Position numbers and translations under genes: made by a program
Notes under the pieces: generated by a model
Databases searched by the model: none
What the model was told of the DNA's origin: nothing
The model's input: the letters and a program-made list of their open reading frames with translations, nothing else
In this document: one piece after another, positions 6,504 to 15,149 of the stretch
How the letters are laid out: every line of letters starts with the position of its first letter
How positions within the stretch are numbered: the first letter of the stretch is position 1
Source of the DNA: Firmicutes bacterium UBA5454
GTDB lineage: Bacteria > Bacillota > Clostridia > Caldicoprobacterales > DTU083
Direction: 5' to 3'
Assembly (NCBI GenBank): GCA_002426555.1
Contig: DIQU01000014.1
Coordinates: 1-26,186 of the forward strand
Length of the DNA stretch: 26,186 nucleotides

Positions 6504-7556
6504 CTACTCAAAATCCACTACTTTATTATTCTCAGCAGACTCAAATATTGCTTCCATCAGCTTCATAACGCGCATTACTTCAGGCAGTTTGACAATTATC
6601 TCTGCTTCACCGGACAAATTGGCAGCCACATTTTTGTAGAAATCCTTAATGTCACCGTGGACAATTGGGACGATCTGCTCGGAAATATTGTCTTTCCTGC
6701 GAGGTGCCATGGTCTTAGTCAAGCCGGCTGCAGTGCGAACAGGAACAATGTCCTTCTCATTCTTGCCTCGAGCAGTGACAACCTTAGCGTCCATACCCCA
6801 GTCTTCAATTACAGCAGTCCCATTATTACCCAGCATATACCATCTGGGAAGAGAGATAAAATTACTGGTGCCAACTTCCAGCGTATAGACCAATCCATTT
6901 TCAAATGTCAGCTCTGCTCGAAATCCGTCATCTACCAGCTGATTTGTTACATATGTAAGGGTTGCATAAACTTTCTTAACTTTTTCTTCAACCATTAATA
7001 GGGCTTGATCCAGGATATGTACTCCCCAGTCAAAAACCATACCGCCGCCATATTCTTTTTCCTGCCTCCAGTCACCCGGGATTCCCCTGGAACCATGAAC
7101 TCTGGATTCAATAGAGAAGACTTCTCCCAGCATGTTTTCATCGTAGATTTTCTTCATGGTTAGGAAGTCTTCATCCCAACGGCGATTTTGATGTACCACA
7201 AACAATTTACCGGTTCGATCAGATGCATCTATTATTTCCTTTAAGTCAGCTGAACTTAAGGTAACCGGCTTTTCACATACTACATTTTTTCCTGCTTCCA
7301 TGGCTTGGATGGCAATTTCCTTGTGTACATCATTAGGAGTAGCAATCAATACAATGTCAACAGCATCGTCAGCCAAGAGATCCTCCATGCTGTTATAAGC
7401 CTTTAGCCCCATCTCTCTGGCTTTTTCCTGTCTGCTTTCCTTAATGTCAAAGGAACCCACAAATTTAACTACATCAATCCCCTTGGCTAATTCCAGGTGA
7501 TAACTGCCCATACCGCCAAAGCCAATGATACCAATGTTATATACATCTTTACCCAC
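6504..7556 (-). CDS. Gfo/Idh/MocA-family NAD(P)-dependent oxidoreductase
   Basis: This is a 350-residue sugar or inositol dehydrogenase-like protein. An N-terminal Rossmann fold (IGIIGFGGMGSYH, 8-20) is followed by CEKPVT (94-99), the family's EKP signature with its catalytic lysine. A C-terminal alpha/beta domain contains DWGVHILDQ, where the D...H pair is expected at the active site. The GTG start has GGAGG eight bases upstream. It probably oxidises or reduces a sugar or sugar derivative in the cytoplasm; the substrate cannot be read from the sequence. It lies on the same strand downstream of the GH109-type gene but about 220 bases away, and is convergent with GH4, so a joint role in glycoside breakdown is likely. 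Confidence 0.88.
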   Translation of the reverse strand: MGKDVYNIGIIGFGGMGSYHLELAKGIDVVKFVGSFDIKESRQEKAREMGLKAYNSMEDLLADDAVDIVLIATPNDVHKEIAIQAMEAGKNVVCEKPVTLSSADLKEIIDASDRTGKLFVVHQNRRWDEDFLTMKKIYDENMLGEVFSIESRVHGSRGIPGDWRQEKEYGGGMVFDWGVHILDQALLMVEEKVKKVYATLTYVTNQLVDDGFRAELTFENGLVYTLEVGTSNFISLPRWYMLGNNGTAVIEDWGMDAKVVTARGKNEKDIVPVRTAAGLTKTMAPRRKDNISEQIVPIVHGDIKDFYKNVAANLSGEAEIIVKLPEVMRVMKLMEAIFESAENNKVVDFE

Positions 7557-7680
7557 TAGTAAAACCTCCTTTTAATTGATACTATTTTATAATCAAACAA
7601 TTGATTTTTCGCACCAATAATACACCATATAACAAAAGCTAGTACCTTGTAACATCTGAAACTCTCATAAAATCTTTCAA

Positions 7681-7742
7681 TGTCATCCTGAGCAATTGGG
7701 TCGGATCTTTCCTGTCCATATTCCTCGTTGCACTCGGAAAGA
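7681..7742. repeat. Dispersed palindromic repeat, copy 1
   Basis: The left arm TGTCATCCTGAGCAATTGGG..GGATCTTTCC and the right arm ATTCCTCGTTGCACTCGGAAAGA form an imperfect inverted repeat. Related arms are found at 17421-17450, 19475-19508 and 24189-24345. The element fills the gap between the two oxidoreductase-fold genes. Confidence 0.65.
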
Positions 7743-7773
7743 TAAGATTTAAGTGTTACAGCATACTCGTCTC

Positions 7774-9006
7774 CTAATCAACTTTGTGGAGACAATATGT
7801 GCCTTCAGGAGCAGGCTCTCGCTGTATCCATCTTCCGTTTGTAAAGTCTGGTATGGCAATCGGTGCTCCACCCATGGCAATCGACTTTTCGGTTAAAGCG
7901 GTTATACTCATCCATGCAGCCATATCATAAACATCAATGGGAGGTTCAACCCTTCTTCTTACACTATCAAAGAACGCTGACAGCACAAGATCGTCCATAC
8001 CACCGTGTCCTGCACCTTCCCCTGGTATATAGTTTTTCCAGATAGGATGATCATACTCTTCCCGCAATTTTTCAGCATTGTTCCAGTTTCCCTTCCAGTA
8101 AAACTCTGATTCCCTGTGCAGCTCATCTAGAAAGATGGAATTATTATCTTCCATATACATACCCTTGGTTCCTTGAACCAGAAAGCCTCTGGAATAAAAG
8201 CGCGGTAAAGTGGTATCCAAGGTAAGAGTAATGGTTTCCCCGTGTGCACATTTGATAATGGTAGTTACCACATCACCTTGCGCAAACTGATAATCTGCCA
8301 GATCAGAATCCACACCTTTTGCGTTTCGTATGAATTCATTCAGCCCTCGCGCCTTAGAGGCCATAGACACAAGAGACAACATCCGATTTCCTCGGTTGAT
8401 ATCCAGAATTTTTGCTATTGGTCCCAACTCATGGGTAGGGTAATTATCGCAATTACGATTCATATAATTAACCAGACGATAATGACGATTTTCTCTTCCA
8501 TAAGTGATTTCATCGCGCAGATCATGGCGGTAACCGCCTTCACAATGAACCACATCACCCATGATGCCTTTCTTTACCATGTTAAGAACCATCAGCTCTT
8601 CTCGTCCATAGCAACAGTTCTCAAGCAACATACATGGAATTTTTGTGTCTTCGTATGTTCTTACCAATTCCCAGCACTCATCAATTGAGTAGGCTCCTCC
8701 AACCTCAACTCCTGCATATTTACCAGCTTTCATGGCAGCTATGGCAACATGCATATGATCTGCCCAGGAAGCAGACACAACAACTGCCTCTACTTCATCC
8801 ATAGCTAAAACATCTTGAAAATCAGCTGTGCTAAATGGTATGTTGCCGGCTTTTTCCTCTACCAACTTCCTTGCACTTTGTTGTCTGTCATCATATTTGT
8901 CACAGACTGCCTTTACAGCAATACCCTCCATTTCTAAAATAGTATGCAGTAAACCATAACCTCTGCCGCCCAAACCGATAACCCCAATATTCAATACTGT
9001 GTCCAT
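7774..9006 (-). CDS. GH109-type glycosidase / Gfo/Idh/MocA-fold protein
   Basis: This 410-residue protein has an N-terminal Rossmann fold (IGVIGLGGRGYG, 7-18) but no EKP motif. Instead it has VEVGGAYSIDECWELV, then a LENCCYGREELMVLNMV helix, YPTHELGPIAKILDINRG and a C-terminal GHGGMDDLVL...VYDMAAW...PDFTNGRW. These blocks match family GH109, NAD-dependent glycosidases founded on alpha-N-acetylgalactosaminidases, rather than ordinary dehydrogenases. I call it GH109-type; N-acetylgalactosamine specificity is inferred from the family. The ATG at 9006 has GGAGGG nine bases upstream and is preferred to an ATG nine codons earlier. No signal peptide is present, so it is cytoplasmic and would act on imported glycosides, like the nearby GH4 enzyme. 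Confidence 0.8.
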   Translation of the reverse strand: MDTVLNIGVIGLGGRGYGLLHTILEMEGIAVKAVCDKYDDRQQSARKLVEEKAGNIPFSTADFQDVLAMDEVEAVVVSASWADHMHVAIAAMKAGKYAGVEVGGAYSIDECWELVRTYEDTKIPCMLLENCCYGREELMVLNMVKKGIMGDVVHCEGGYRHDLRDEITYGRENRHYRLVNYMNRNCDNYPTHELGPIAKILDINRGNRMLSLVSMASKARGLNEFIRNAKGVDSDLADYQFAQGDVVTTIIKCAHGETITLTLDTTLPRFYSRGFLVQGTKGMYMEDNNSIFLDELHRESEFYWKGNWNNAEKLREEYDHPIWKNYIPGEGAGHGGMDDLVLSAFFDSVRRRVEPPIDVYDMAAWMSITALTEKSIAMGGAPIAIPDFTNGRWIQREPAPEGTYCLHKVD

Positions 9007-9180
9007 AACACAATTCCCTCCAAGTTGTTTCATTTGTGTATATTATACTTTACCTATTATACATCATTTTTCTTTTATTTTCTCAATTATTGTATCCAAG
9101 CATTTGTCCTGCAAGTAACATCAAACTTTCATGTCAAAAATCTACTTGTAGAATTTGTGTGCGACCTATTAATCCATCCA

Positions 9181-9678
9181 TTAATATTCAGCCCACTCCA
9201 CCACTCCGCAAGCCAGTCGTTTCCCAGCATCTCCTGCCGGCTGTGTACGATAATCATCCGGATTTTCATGAATGATTACTGCTTTACCCACAGCTTCACT
9301 TACTTGAAATTTGTTCGTAAAGAAACTCATATAAGCTCTACCGCTGTTGGAGAAAAGCACAGGAAAGTCTCCTGCGTGGTTTCCATGCGGCTGGTTTGTT
9401 GGATTCCAATGTTCTCCTGCTTCTTGAAACGGATTATCCACATTTCCAACTTCACAAGTTCCATTTTCATGTAGATGGAAACCGTATGGACCTATAGGGT
9501 TTTCCGTATCAGTTGCGGGCTTATAGTCAGGCAATCCTGAAATTTGGACGGAAATCAGCGTTCCACCAAGAGTAGCACGAAAGAACACAACACCACTGAT
9601 TTGAGGCCTCAGAGGACCACCCAATATATAAGCTGCTGCTGTCTGATTCCAGTTATTATACCCGTGGTTGTTAAACAA
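9181..9678 (-). CDS. Cu/Zn superoxide dismutase family protein
   Basis: This is a 165-residue Cu/Zn superoxide dismutase with a complete ligand set: His68 and His70 (GFHLHENG), bridging His90, zinc ligands His98, His101 and Asp104 (HWNPTNQPHGNHAGD), copper ligand His137 (VIIHEN), the disulfide pair Cys75-Cys157, and Arg154 for substrate guidance. It should convert superoxide to oxygen and peroxide. There is no signal peptide or lipobox, which is unusual because bacterial enzymes of this family are usually exported; a spore-associated role is possible. The start is a TTG seven bases after GGAGG, just after a T-run; no better start is visible. It is a monocistronic gene, divergent from the M16C peptidase. 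Confidence 0.88.
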   Translation of the reverse strand: MFNNHGYNNWNQTAAAYILGGPLRPQISGVVFFRATLGGTLISVQISGLPDYKPATDTENPIGPYGFHLHENGTCEVGNVDNPFQEAGEHWNPTNQPHGNHAGDFPVLFSNSGRAYMSFFTNKFQVSEAVGKAVIIHENPDDYRTQPAGDAGKRLACGVVEWAEY

Positions 9679-9924
9679 AAAAACACCTCCAATTTTGTTT
9701 ACCTTATATTTTAGTATATGAAAAAAGAGCTTCTTTTGCTAACCGTGGGAGGATTTTCCAAATAAACGTGGAAATAATAAGGTTATACTAAGACTAATAA
9801 ATACGAAATTTTGGTTTCATAATTAAATTTGTAGTGTAATTAGTAATCAATAAAAAAACTTTATAGCGCATGATAAAGGATCTGAAAAATTAAACTCGAT
9901 ATTCAACCGAAAGGAGTACAATCA

Positions 9925-12852
9925 ATGAATTTGAAAAAGGGAAATTTGATTCATGGATTTCAACTGCAAGACGTAACGGAAATTAAAGAGTTGAACGCTG
10001 ATGCGTTGCTGTTCTCTCACGAGAAAAGTGGAGCTCAACTGCTCTATGTACAAAATGATGATGATAATAAAGTATTCTCAATTGCTTTTCGCACCCCGCC
10101 ACCGGACAGCACAGGAGTTCCTCATATAATGGAACATTCTGTGCTATGCGGTTCAAGAAAGTTTCCTGTCAGAGAACCTTTTGTTGAGCTGGCAAAGGGT
10201 TCCCTCAATACCTTTTTAAACGCTATGACCTACCCGGATAAAACCATCTACCCTATCGCCAGCCGCAATGATAAAGACTTTGTCAACCTAATGGATGTCT
10301 ATTTGGATGCTGTCTTTTATCCCAATATATACAACCAACCGGAAACTCTAATGCAGGAAGGCTGGCACCATGAGTTGGAGGATCCAGACGAACCTCTAAT
10401 CTATAAGGGTGTAGTGTATAACGAAATGAAGGGTGCTTTTTCTTCACCAGAGCAAGTGCTGTTCAGGAAGATACAGGAATCATTATACCCGGATACGCCA
10501 TATGCCAACGAATCCGGTGGGGACCCAGACTACATACCGGAGCTGACTCAGGAAGATTTTTTAGCTTTCCATGGAAAGTATTACCACCCTTCCAACAGCT
10601 ATATTTACCTGTATGGAAATGGTGAAATATATAATCACCTGAAGTTTATAAATGAGGAATATTTATGCCGATTTGATAAGGCAGAAATTGATTCTGAAAT
10701 TACAAAGCAGGTTCCTTTTCCAGAAATGCGCAGACAGGAGATTCAATATTCAATATCTCCCCAGGACAATCCGGAAGGTAAAACCTATCTCAGCTTGAAT
10801 TTTGCTGTCGGAAATTCTACTGATCCCTTCCAATACCTGGCTTTCGATATATTGAAGTACCTTCTGCTGGATAATCCTGCTGCACCATTGAAAAAAGCCC
10901 TGTTAGATGCTGGAATTGGAAAAGATGTATTTGGCTCCTATGACAGCTCTTTACTCCAACCATCTTTCAGCATCGTTGTAAAAAATGCCAATGAAGATGA
11001 TGAAATGCCTTTTATTAAGCTGGTAGGAAAAACTCTTAAAGAGCTTGTGGCTAAGGGTATTGATAAGAAGCTAGTGGAAGCAGCTATCAATTACAGAGAA
11101 TTTAAGCTGAGAGAATCAGATTTTGGAAGCACTCCGAAAGGTTTGGTGTACTGCCTGCGATGTTTGGACAGCTGGCTCTACGGAGGAGACCCCAGCATAC
11201 ACTTACGCTTTGAAAACACAATAGGGCAAATCAAAAAAGCTCTAACCCAACCACTGTTTGAAGAGTTGATTGAAAAGTACTTATTAAATAACACTCATAA
11301 GAGTTTGGTTGTTGTTAAACCCAAGCCTGGCCTTTCCGAGGAAAAAGACCAGGAAATCCACGAAATGCTTCAAACTTACAAAACCCAGCTGAGTAACGCA
11401 GATATCCAGGAAATCATTAGCAATACTCAAGAACTCATGAAAAAACAATCTGAACTTGATTCCCCTGAGGATCTGGCTAAAATTCCCATGGTAGAGCTAA
11501 GCGATATCGAAACCAAAGCAGAAAATCTTCCCCTCGTGGAGCAGGAAATAGCCGAAATTAAGGTGCTGTATCATCCTATTGAAACTAACGGTATTGCATA
11601 TCTAAATCTATGGTTTGACAGTGGTGCAGTTCCTATAGAGCTTATTCCTTATGCGAGCTTGCTGTCAACCCTGTTGGGTAAAATGAGCACCAAAGACCAT
11701 CATTATGAGGATCTTTCCAATGAAATAGACATCCATACCGGAGGGATGAATTATAATCTTCAAGCTCTTGCTTTAAGCGGTGAAGATGGTGAATTTTTGC
11801 CAAAATTTGTGGTAAGCTCAAAAGCCCTGGTTGACAAGCTGCCTAAATTGACAGCCCTTCTTGAGGAGATTATAAACGGCACTGTTTTCCAGGATGCAAG
11901 ACGCTTGAAAGAAATTATACAGGAGACTCGCTCCCGTATGGAAATGATGATCAACCAAGCCGGTCATCAAGTAGCCATGAGCCGCCTAAGCTCCTACTTT
12001 TCTCCAGCAGGCAAATATACGGAGCTGACTTCCGGCATTTCTTTCTATCACTTCTTATGTGACTTGGAAGAGAATTTTGATTCCAAAAGTTCAGACTTGG
12101 TTGAAAAATTGGAACGGGCAATACAGCTTATCTTCCGTAAAAACAGCCTGACAGCGGGTATCACCTTATCGGAAAAAGATTATCCGGTATTTGCAGAGCA
12201 GTTTAGGAGCCTTGCTAAAAGATTGTCTGGGGAAGAAAACCCGAGTACTCCCTTTCCATTCCATGAAAAAGCTTATAACGAAGGGCTTTTAACTCCAAGC
12301 AAAATTCAATATGCAGCCAAAGGTTATAGCTATGCAAGGATGGGATATTCCTACCGTGGAACTCTACAGGTGCTGCGCACCATCAGCAACTTGGATTATC
12401 TATGGAACCGTGTTCGTGTACAAGGCGGTGCCTATGGTGTTTCAGTAACCTTTACCCGAAGCGGCATGATGATCTTTACATCCTACCGTGATCCCAACTT
12501 GAAAGAAACCCTGGAAGCCTATAATGGTCTTGCTGATTACTTGGCGAATTTTGTTGCTGATGAAAGGGAAATGAAAAAATATATAATTGGTACCATTAGC
12601 AAACTGGATGCTCCCTTAACTCCTCAGATGAAAGGGGAGCGCTCAGAACTCTACTACTTTACCGGCTTGACCCAGGAAGACATCCAAAAAGAAAGGGATG
12701 AAATACTGGCAACTACCGCTGAAGACATAAAAGGATTATCTTCCATGGCTGCTGATGTACTAAAAAAAGATTATTTATGTGTTGTAGGCGGTCAAGGTAA
12801 AATTAAGCAGAATGAAGGATTGTTCAAGAATCTGGTTTCTGTGTTCAAGTAA
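9925..12852 (+). CDS. M16C (presequence protease/insulinase-like) zinc metallopeptidase
   Basis: This is a 975-residue M16C peptidase, full length for the presequence-protease type: two similar halves joined by a helical hairpin linker. The inverted zinc motif HIMEH is at 67-71 (HxxEH; Glu70 catalytic) and the distal zinc ligand is Glu167 in YNEMKG. The C-terminal half has the substrate-binding GGAYG loop (VQGGAYGVSVTF) needed for closure. It has no signal peptide, so it should degrade short peptides in the cytoplasm. The ATG has AAAGGAG eight bases upstream. About 245 bases separate it from the divergent superoxide dismutase gene; they hold AT-rich promoter-like DNA without a clear operator. 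It is a single gene, followed by a hairpin at 12909. Confidence 0.93.
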   Translation: MNLKKGNLIHGFQLQDVTEIKELNADALLFSHEKSGAQLLYVQNDDDNKVFSIAFRTPPPDSTGVPHIMEHSVLCGSRKFPVREPFVELAKGSLNTFLNAMTYPDKTIYPIASRNDKDFVNLMDVYLDAVFYPNIYNQPETLMQEGWHHELEDPDEPLIYKGVVYNEMKGAFSSPEQVLFRKIQESLYPDTPYANESGGDPDYIPELTQEDFLAFHGKYYHPSNSYIYLYGNGEIYNHLKFINEEYLCRFDKAEIDSEITKQVPFPEMRRQEIQYSISPQDNPEGKTYLSLNFAVGNSTDPFQYLAFDILKYLLLDNPAAPLKKALLDAGIGKDVFGSYDSSLLQPSFSIVVKNANEDDEMPFIKLVGKTLKELVAKGIDKKLVEAAINYREFKLRESDFGSTPKGLVYCLRCLDSWLYGGDPSIHLRFENTIGQIKKALTQPLFEELIEKYLLNNTHKSLVVVKPKPGLSEEKDQEIHEMLQTYKTQLSNADIQEIISNTQELMKKQSELDSPEDLAKIPMVELSDIETKAENLPLVEQEIAEIKVLYHPIETNGIAYLNLWFDSGAVPIELIPYASLLSTLLGKMSTKDHHYEDLSNEIDIHTGGMNYNLQALALSGEDGEFLPKFVVSSKALVDKLPKLTALLEEIINGTVFQDARRLKEIIQETRSRMEMMINQAGHQVAMSRLSSYFSPAGKYTELTSGISFYHFLCDLEENFDSKSSDLVEKLERAIQLIFRKNSLTAGITLSEKDYPVFAEQFRSLAKRLSGEENPSTPFPFHEKAYNEGLLTPSKIQYAAKGYSYARMGYSYRGTLQVLRTISNLDYLWNRVRVQGGAYGVSVTFTRSGMMIFTSYRDPNLKETLEAYNGLADYLANFVADEREMKKYIIGTISKLDAPLTPQMKGERSELYYFTGLTQEDIQKERDEILATTAEDIKGLSSMAADVLKKDYLCVVGGQGKIKQNEGLFKNLVSVFK

Positions 12853-12908
12853 TTTTACAGCAATATTCCTTTTTGGCTTTAAGGAAAGAGGTTTTTAAAG
12901 TAAGGAAT

Positions 12909-12948
12909 GACCCTCATGGCTGGATTTTATATCTTTCCCATGAGGGTC
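12909..12948. terminator. Stem-loop between the M16C gene and the MFS remnant
   Basis: GACCCTCATGG and CCATGAGGGTC form a perfect 11-bp stem with an 18-base loop, placed between convergent transcripts. It could end either transcript, but neither strand has a strong T-run right after the stem, so an intrinsic terminator is only probable. Confidence 0.45.
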
Positions 12949-12978
12949 GGCTGCTTGGATAGTCGGTTTGTTGCTTCT

Positions 12979-13221
12979 TTACATTGCTCTTACTGTGGAG
13001 CTTATGGCAATTATATCCACCAGTATCTGAGTCCCTAAATTAAGAGAAACAAGCAGCGCGAGTTGTTCCAGGCTGACATGAAACTCCCGTTGAAAGGTAA
13101 CAAATAAAAGAGGCGATAGATTATTAACAAATCGCCTGCGTAATATAGCCCGTATAACTAGCATAAAGTGTATGCTTATATGTGTATTCCATAATTTATC
13201 CTGATATCCTTTAAATAACAT
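12979..13221 (-). pseudogene. N-terminal remnant of an MFS transporter
   Basis: The 80-codon reading frame carries a recognisable N-terminus of a major facilitator transporter: KLWNTHISI, then NNLSPLLFVTFQREF, SLEQLALLVSLNLG and TQILVDIIA, which is helix 1 end, loop and helix 2. An intact member would run about 400 residues, with a D-R-hG loop next; here the sequence switches to an unrelated tail and stops after eight residues. The first helix also looks damaged by Arg insertions (AILRRRFV). Its ATG overlaps the stop of the LiaF-like gene (TAATG), implying former translational coupling. I take it as an eroded operon member, probably once a sugar importer. Confidence 0.7.
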
Positions 13222-13733
13222 TAATGTTTAATTACAGAACTCCCAAATACCGTATTGATTTCCAATATCATATCAGCTTCTCCCTTACCCTGAGGGTCGA
13301 AAAAATAAGTATGATCTCCGAAGGACAAGGTAGAACCATCTGGCAGCTCAGTGGAAGAAAAGACAGAACTGGCTTTGATTTCTACTGCTGCTTCTTTGGG
13401 AAGTAAAATTTCCGCAGAGCCGAATACCGTATTTACTTCCAATTTCCTTCCCAAATCGTCAGTTGGGGTTTCTCTAAAGTCAAGGGTGCCTTGTCCAAAT
13501 ACAATGTTGTAGTCCTTCCCTTTAGAACTCACATTTATTCTGCCTTCATTGAAAATAATATTGCTTTTATCCTGGTAGCCGGCTCCCCCTCCAAAAAGCA
13601 GGGAAAGACCCAGTGACAGCAGAAAAAGCCCTATAATTACCCGAAAAGTAGGCACATTCCAATTAAAATAATGCTTTAAAATCAGAAACAACCCAGATAA
13701 TATCAGAAACATACCCCCAAAAAACGACCTCAT
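13221..13733 (-). CDS. LiaF-like membrane protein
   Basis: This is a 170-residue protein. Two N-terminal hydrophobic helices at about 4-20 and 30-47 resemble the LiaI/LiaF transmembrane region. A soluble all-beta C-terminal domain at about 60-170 has repeated motifs NTVFGSAEI and NTVFGSSVI, typical of the LiaF/YvqF C-terminal domain that inhibits the LiaRS cell-envelope stress system in bacilli. No LiaRS-type kinase or regulator is in the window, so its partner is unknown. The ATG has AAAGGA nine bases upstream. It sits 40 bases downstream of the ceramidase-like gene on the same strand and is probably cotranscribed. Confidence 0.8.
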   Translation of the reverse strand: MRSFFGGMFLILSGLFLILKHYFNWNVPTFRVIIGLFLLSLGLSLLFGGGAGYQDKSNIIFNEGRINVSSKGKDYNIVFGQGTLDFRETPTDDLGRKLEVNTVFGSAEILLPKEAAVEIKASSVFSSTELPDGSTLSFGDHTYFFDPQGKGEADMILEINTVFGSSVIKH

Positions 13734-13773
13734 TTAAATCCATCCTTTCATAATTCATATTGGTTATAGTAAA

Positions 13774-15075
13774 TTAATTATTTCCTAACAACTCCAACGC
13801 TTTATCGATCAGCGAATCTCCCACCGTCCTTTCATATTTCGATACGGTAGGCTCGTATCCTCCCTCTTCATATGATTTTGGTGTACAAACATAGCCACTG
13901 CCATACCCATTGGAGGTACTGGCAAGATAGGTATGCTCAAACGGAGATTCTTTCTTCAGTCTGAGGGCAAATTCTACAAATATTTCACATGGAACCGTTA
14001 CGATTCTATTCTCGCCTATTCCAAGCACAAATATTTCCAGGGGATTATTAGCAGCTATAGCTTCAACGGCTTCAGCTCCACCCATAGATGTTCTCAACAT
14101 ATTATTCGCACCAATCAAAGAACATTCCAACGTTCGCTGTACAGCATATGGTTCGTTGTTTTTGATGGAGTTTTGATAGTCATTTTTTACCTTTTGCTGC
14201 AGGGCTTTTGCTTCTTCCACCGGTGGTATTTTCTTCATTTCTGGTTCCAATTCGGTGTGGACTGTGAATAAACTGACATCATACTCATAATTCAGTTCAG
14301 ATAAAACTTTTTCTGCTTCAGCAGCAATTGCATAGCCAACTCGTTTAGCTTCTTCAAAGGTTTGCCCGGTTCTAAAGTGTCTTGAAGATTGATTTCCTGC
14401 AGCGCCGTTTTGGAATCCTACTACCACATCATTGTTCTTATCTTGAAAGTATTTATAGATATAAGCCGGATAATCAGCTGATATAGCTCTACTTTCTGCA
14501 TGAAGGAAAGTTGGATGTAGGGCATAATTTACTAATACGCCTCTTAGTTCGTCCTTTGCATCCTTAATACCAGTTACAAATACATCTGGATCTGCAGGGC
14601 CGTCCTTATCTCGCCGATTGCCCCCAACGCCTTGTTCCTTGCCGCAGTATCCTTTCCCCATTGCTATTTTTGCAGGAAAGGCTGAAATTTTTGCTTCTGA
14701 AATACCTTCAACGATAGCCTTACTCACCTGGTCCAGGTAGTATGGATACATCTCCCTGTTGTCGTGGTTAAATGGTACGCTTCCGCATGCAGGTGCTGAG
14801 TGGGTGTGAGTAGCAGAAATAAGAATATTTTCTGGCTTAATGCCACAAGCTTGATAGATTTGTTCTCTCACTTTTTTAACTCTAGGTTTTTTGTAGCTTA
14901 TAAGATCCAGAGTAATTATTGCTACTTCTGTCTCTTCGTTTCTTAGATAAAAACAATGTACTTTTAAGTCATCGTGTACTTCTGTATGATAACGATCCCT
15001 TGGTTCTGGATAACCGGATAATAATGTGGGGAAATCCGGTGTTATAACTTTTTCTATTACTCCCGCATATAACAT
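13774..15075 (-). CDS. Neutral/alkaline ceramidase N-terminal domain protein
   Basis: This is a 433-residue protein of the neutral/alkaline non-lysosomal ceramidase N-domain family. Visible are GVIEKVITPDFP and GYPEPRDRY at the start, the metal-binding ISATHTHSAPA around 105-115, and NGAAGNQSSR in the region that carries the nucleophile in true ceramidases. Those are about 650 residues, secreted, with a C-terminal beta domain; this one lacks both the signal peptide and that domain. Many such short cytoplasmic versions lie in carbohydrate operons, so a sugar-related amidase or esterase role is more likely than ceramide hydrolysis. The ATG follows AGGAG by nine bases. Its upstream neighbours are the kinase stump and the NagB-like gene. 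Confidence 0.78.
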   Translation of the reverse strand: MLYAGVIEKVITPDFPTLLSGYPEPRDRYHTEVHDDLKVHCFYLRNEETEVAIITLDLISYKKPRVKKVREQIYQACGIKPENILISATHTHSAPACGSVPFNHDNREMYPYYLDQVSKAIVEGISEAKISAFPAKIAMGKGYCGKEQGVGGNRRDKDGPADPDVFVTGIKDAKDELRGVLVNYALHPTFLHAESRAISADYPAYIYKYFQDKNNDVVVGFQNGAAGNQSSRHFRTGQTFEEAKRVGYAIAAEAEKVLSELNYEYDVSLFTVHTELEPEMKKIPPVEEAKALQQKVKNDYQNSIKNNEPYAVQRTLECSLIGANNMLRTSMGGAEAVEAIAANNPLEIFVLGIGENRIVTVPCEIFVEFALRLKKESPFEHTYLASTSNGYGSGYVCTPKSYEEGGYEPTVSKYERTVGDSLIDKALELLGNN

Positions 15076-15149
15076 TTATTAGGTCTCCTTCCAAGTCATC
15101 GCCATAGTTATTGTATTATGGCTTTAACAGTTTGTACACTGTTTTTAGG

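Noticed and set aside
6504..9006. Two ordinary sugar dehydrogenases in tandem
   Set aside because: Only the 6504-7556 product has the EKP signature; the 7774-9006 product lacks it and carries GH109-type blocks instead.
9025..9474. A 149-residue plus-strand open frame opposite the superoxide dismutase gene
   Set aside because: The minus strand carries a complete Cu/Zn superoxide dismutase; the plus frame is Cys/Phe/His-rich antisense with no known fold.
12979..13221. A genuine 80-residue small membrane protein
   Set aside because: Its central 45 residues match the start of MFS transporters of about 400 residues and the frame ends abruptly, so truncation is the simpler reading.
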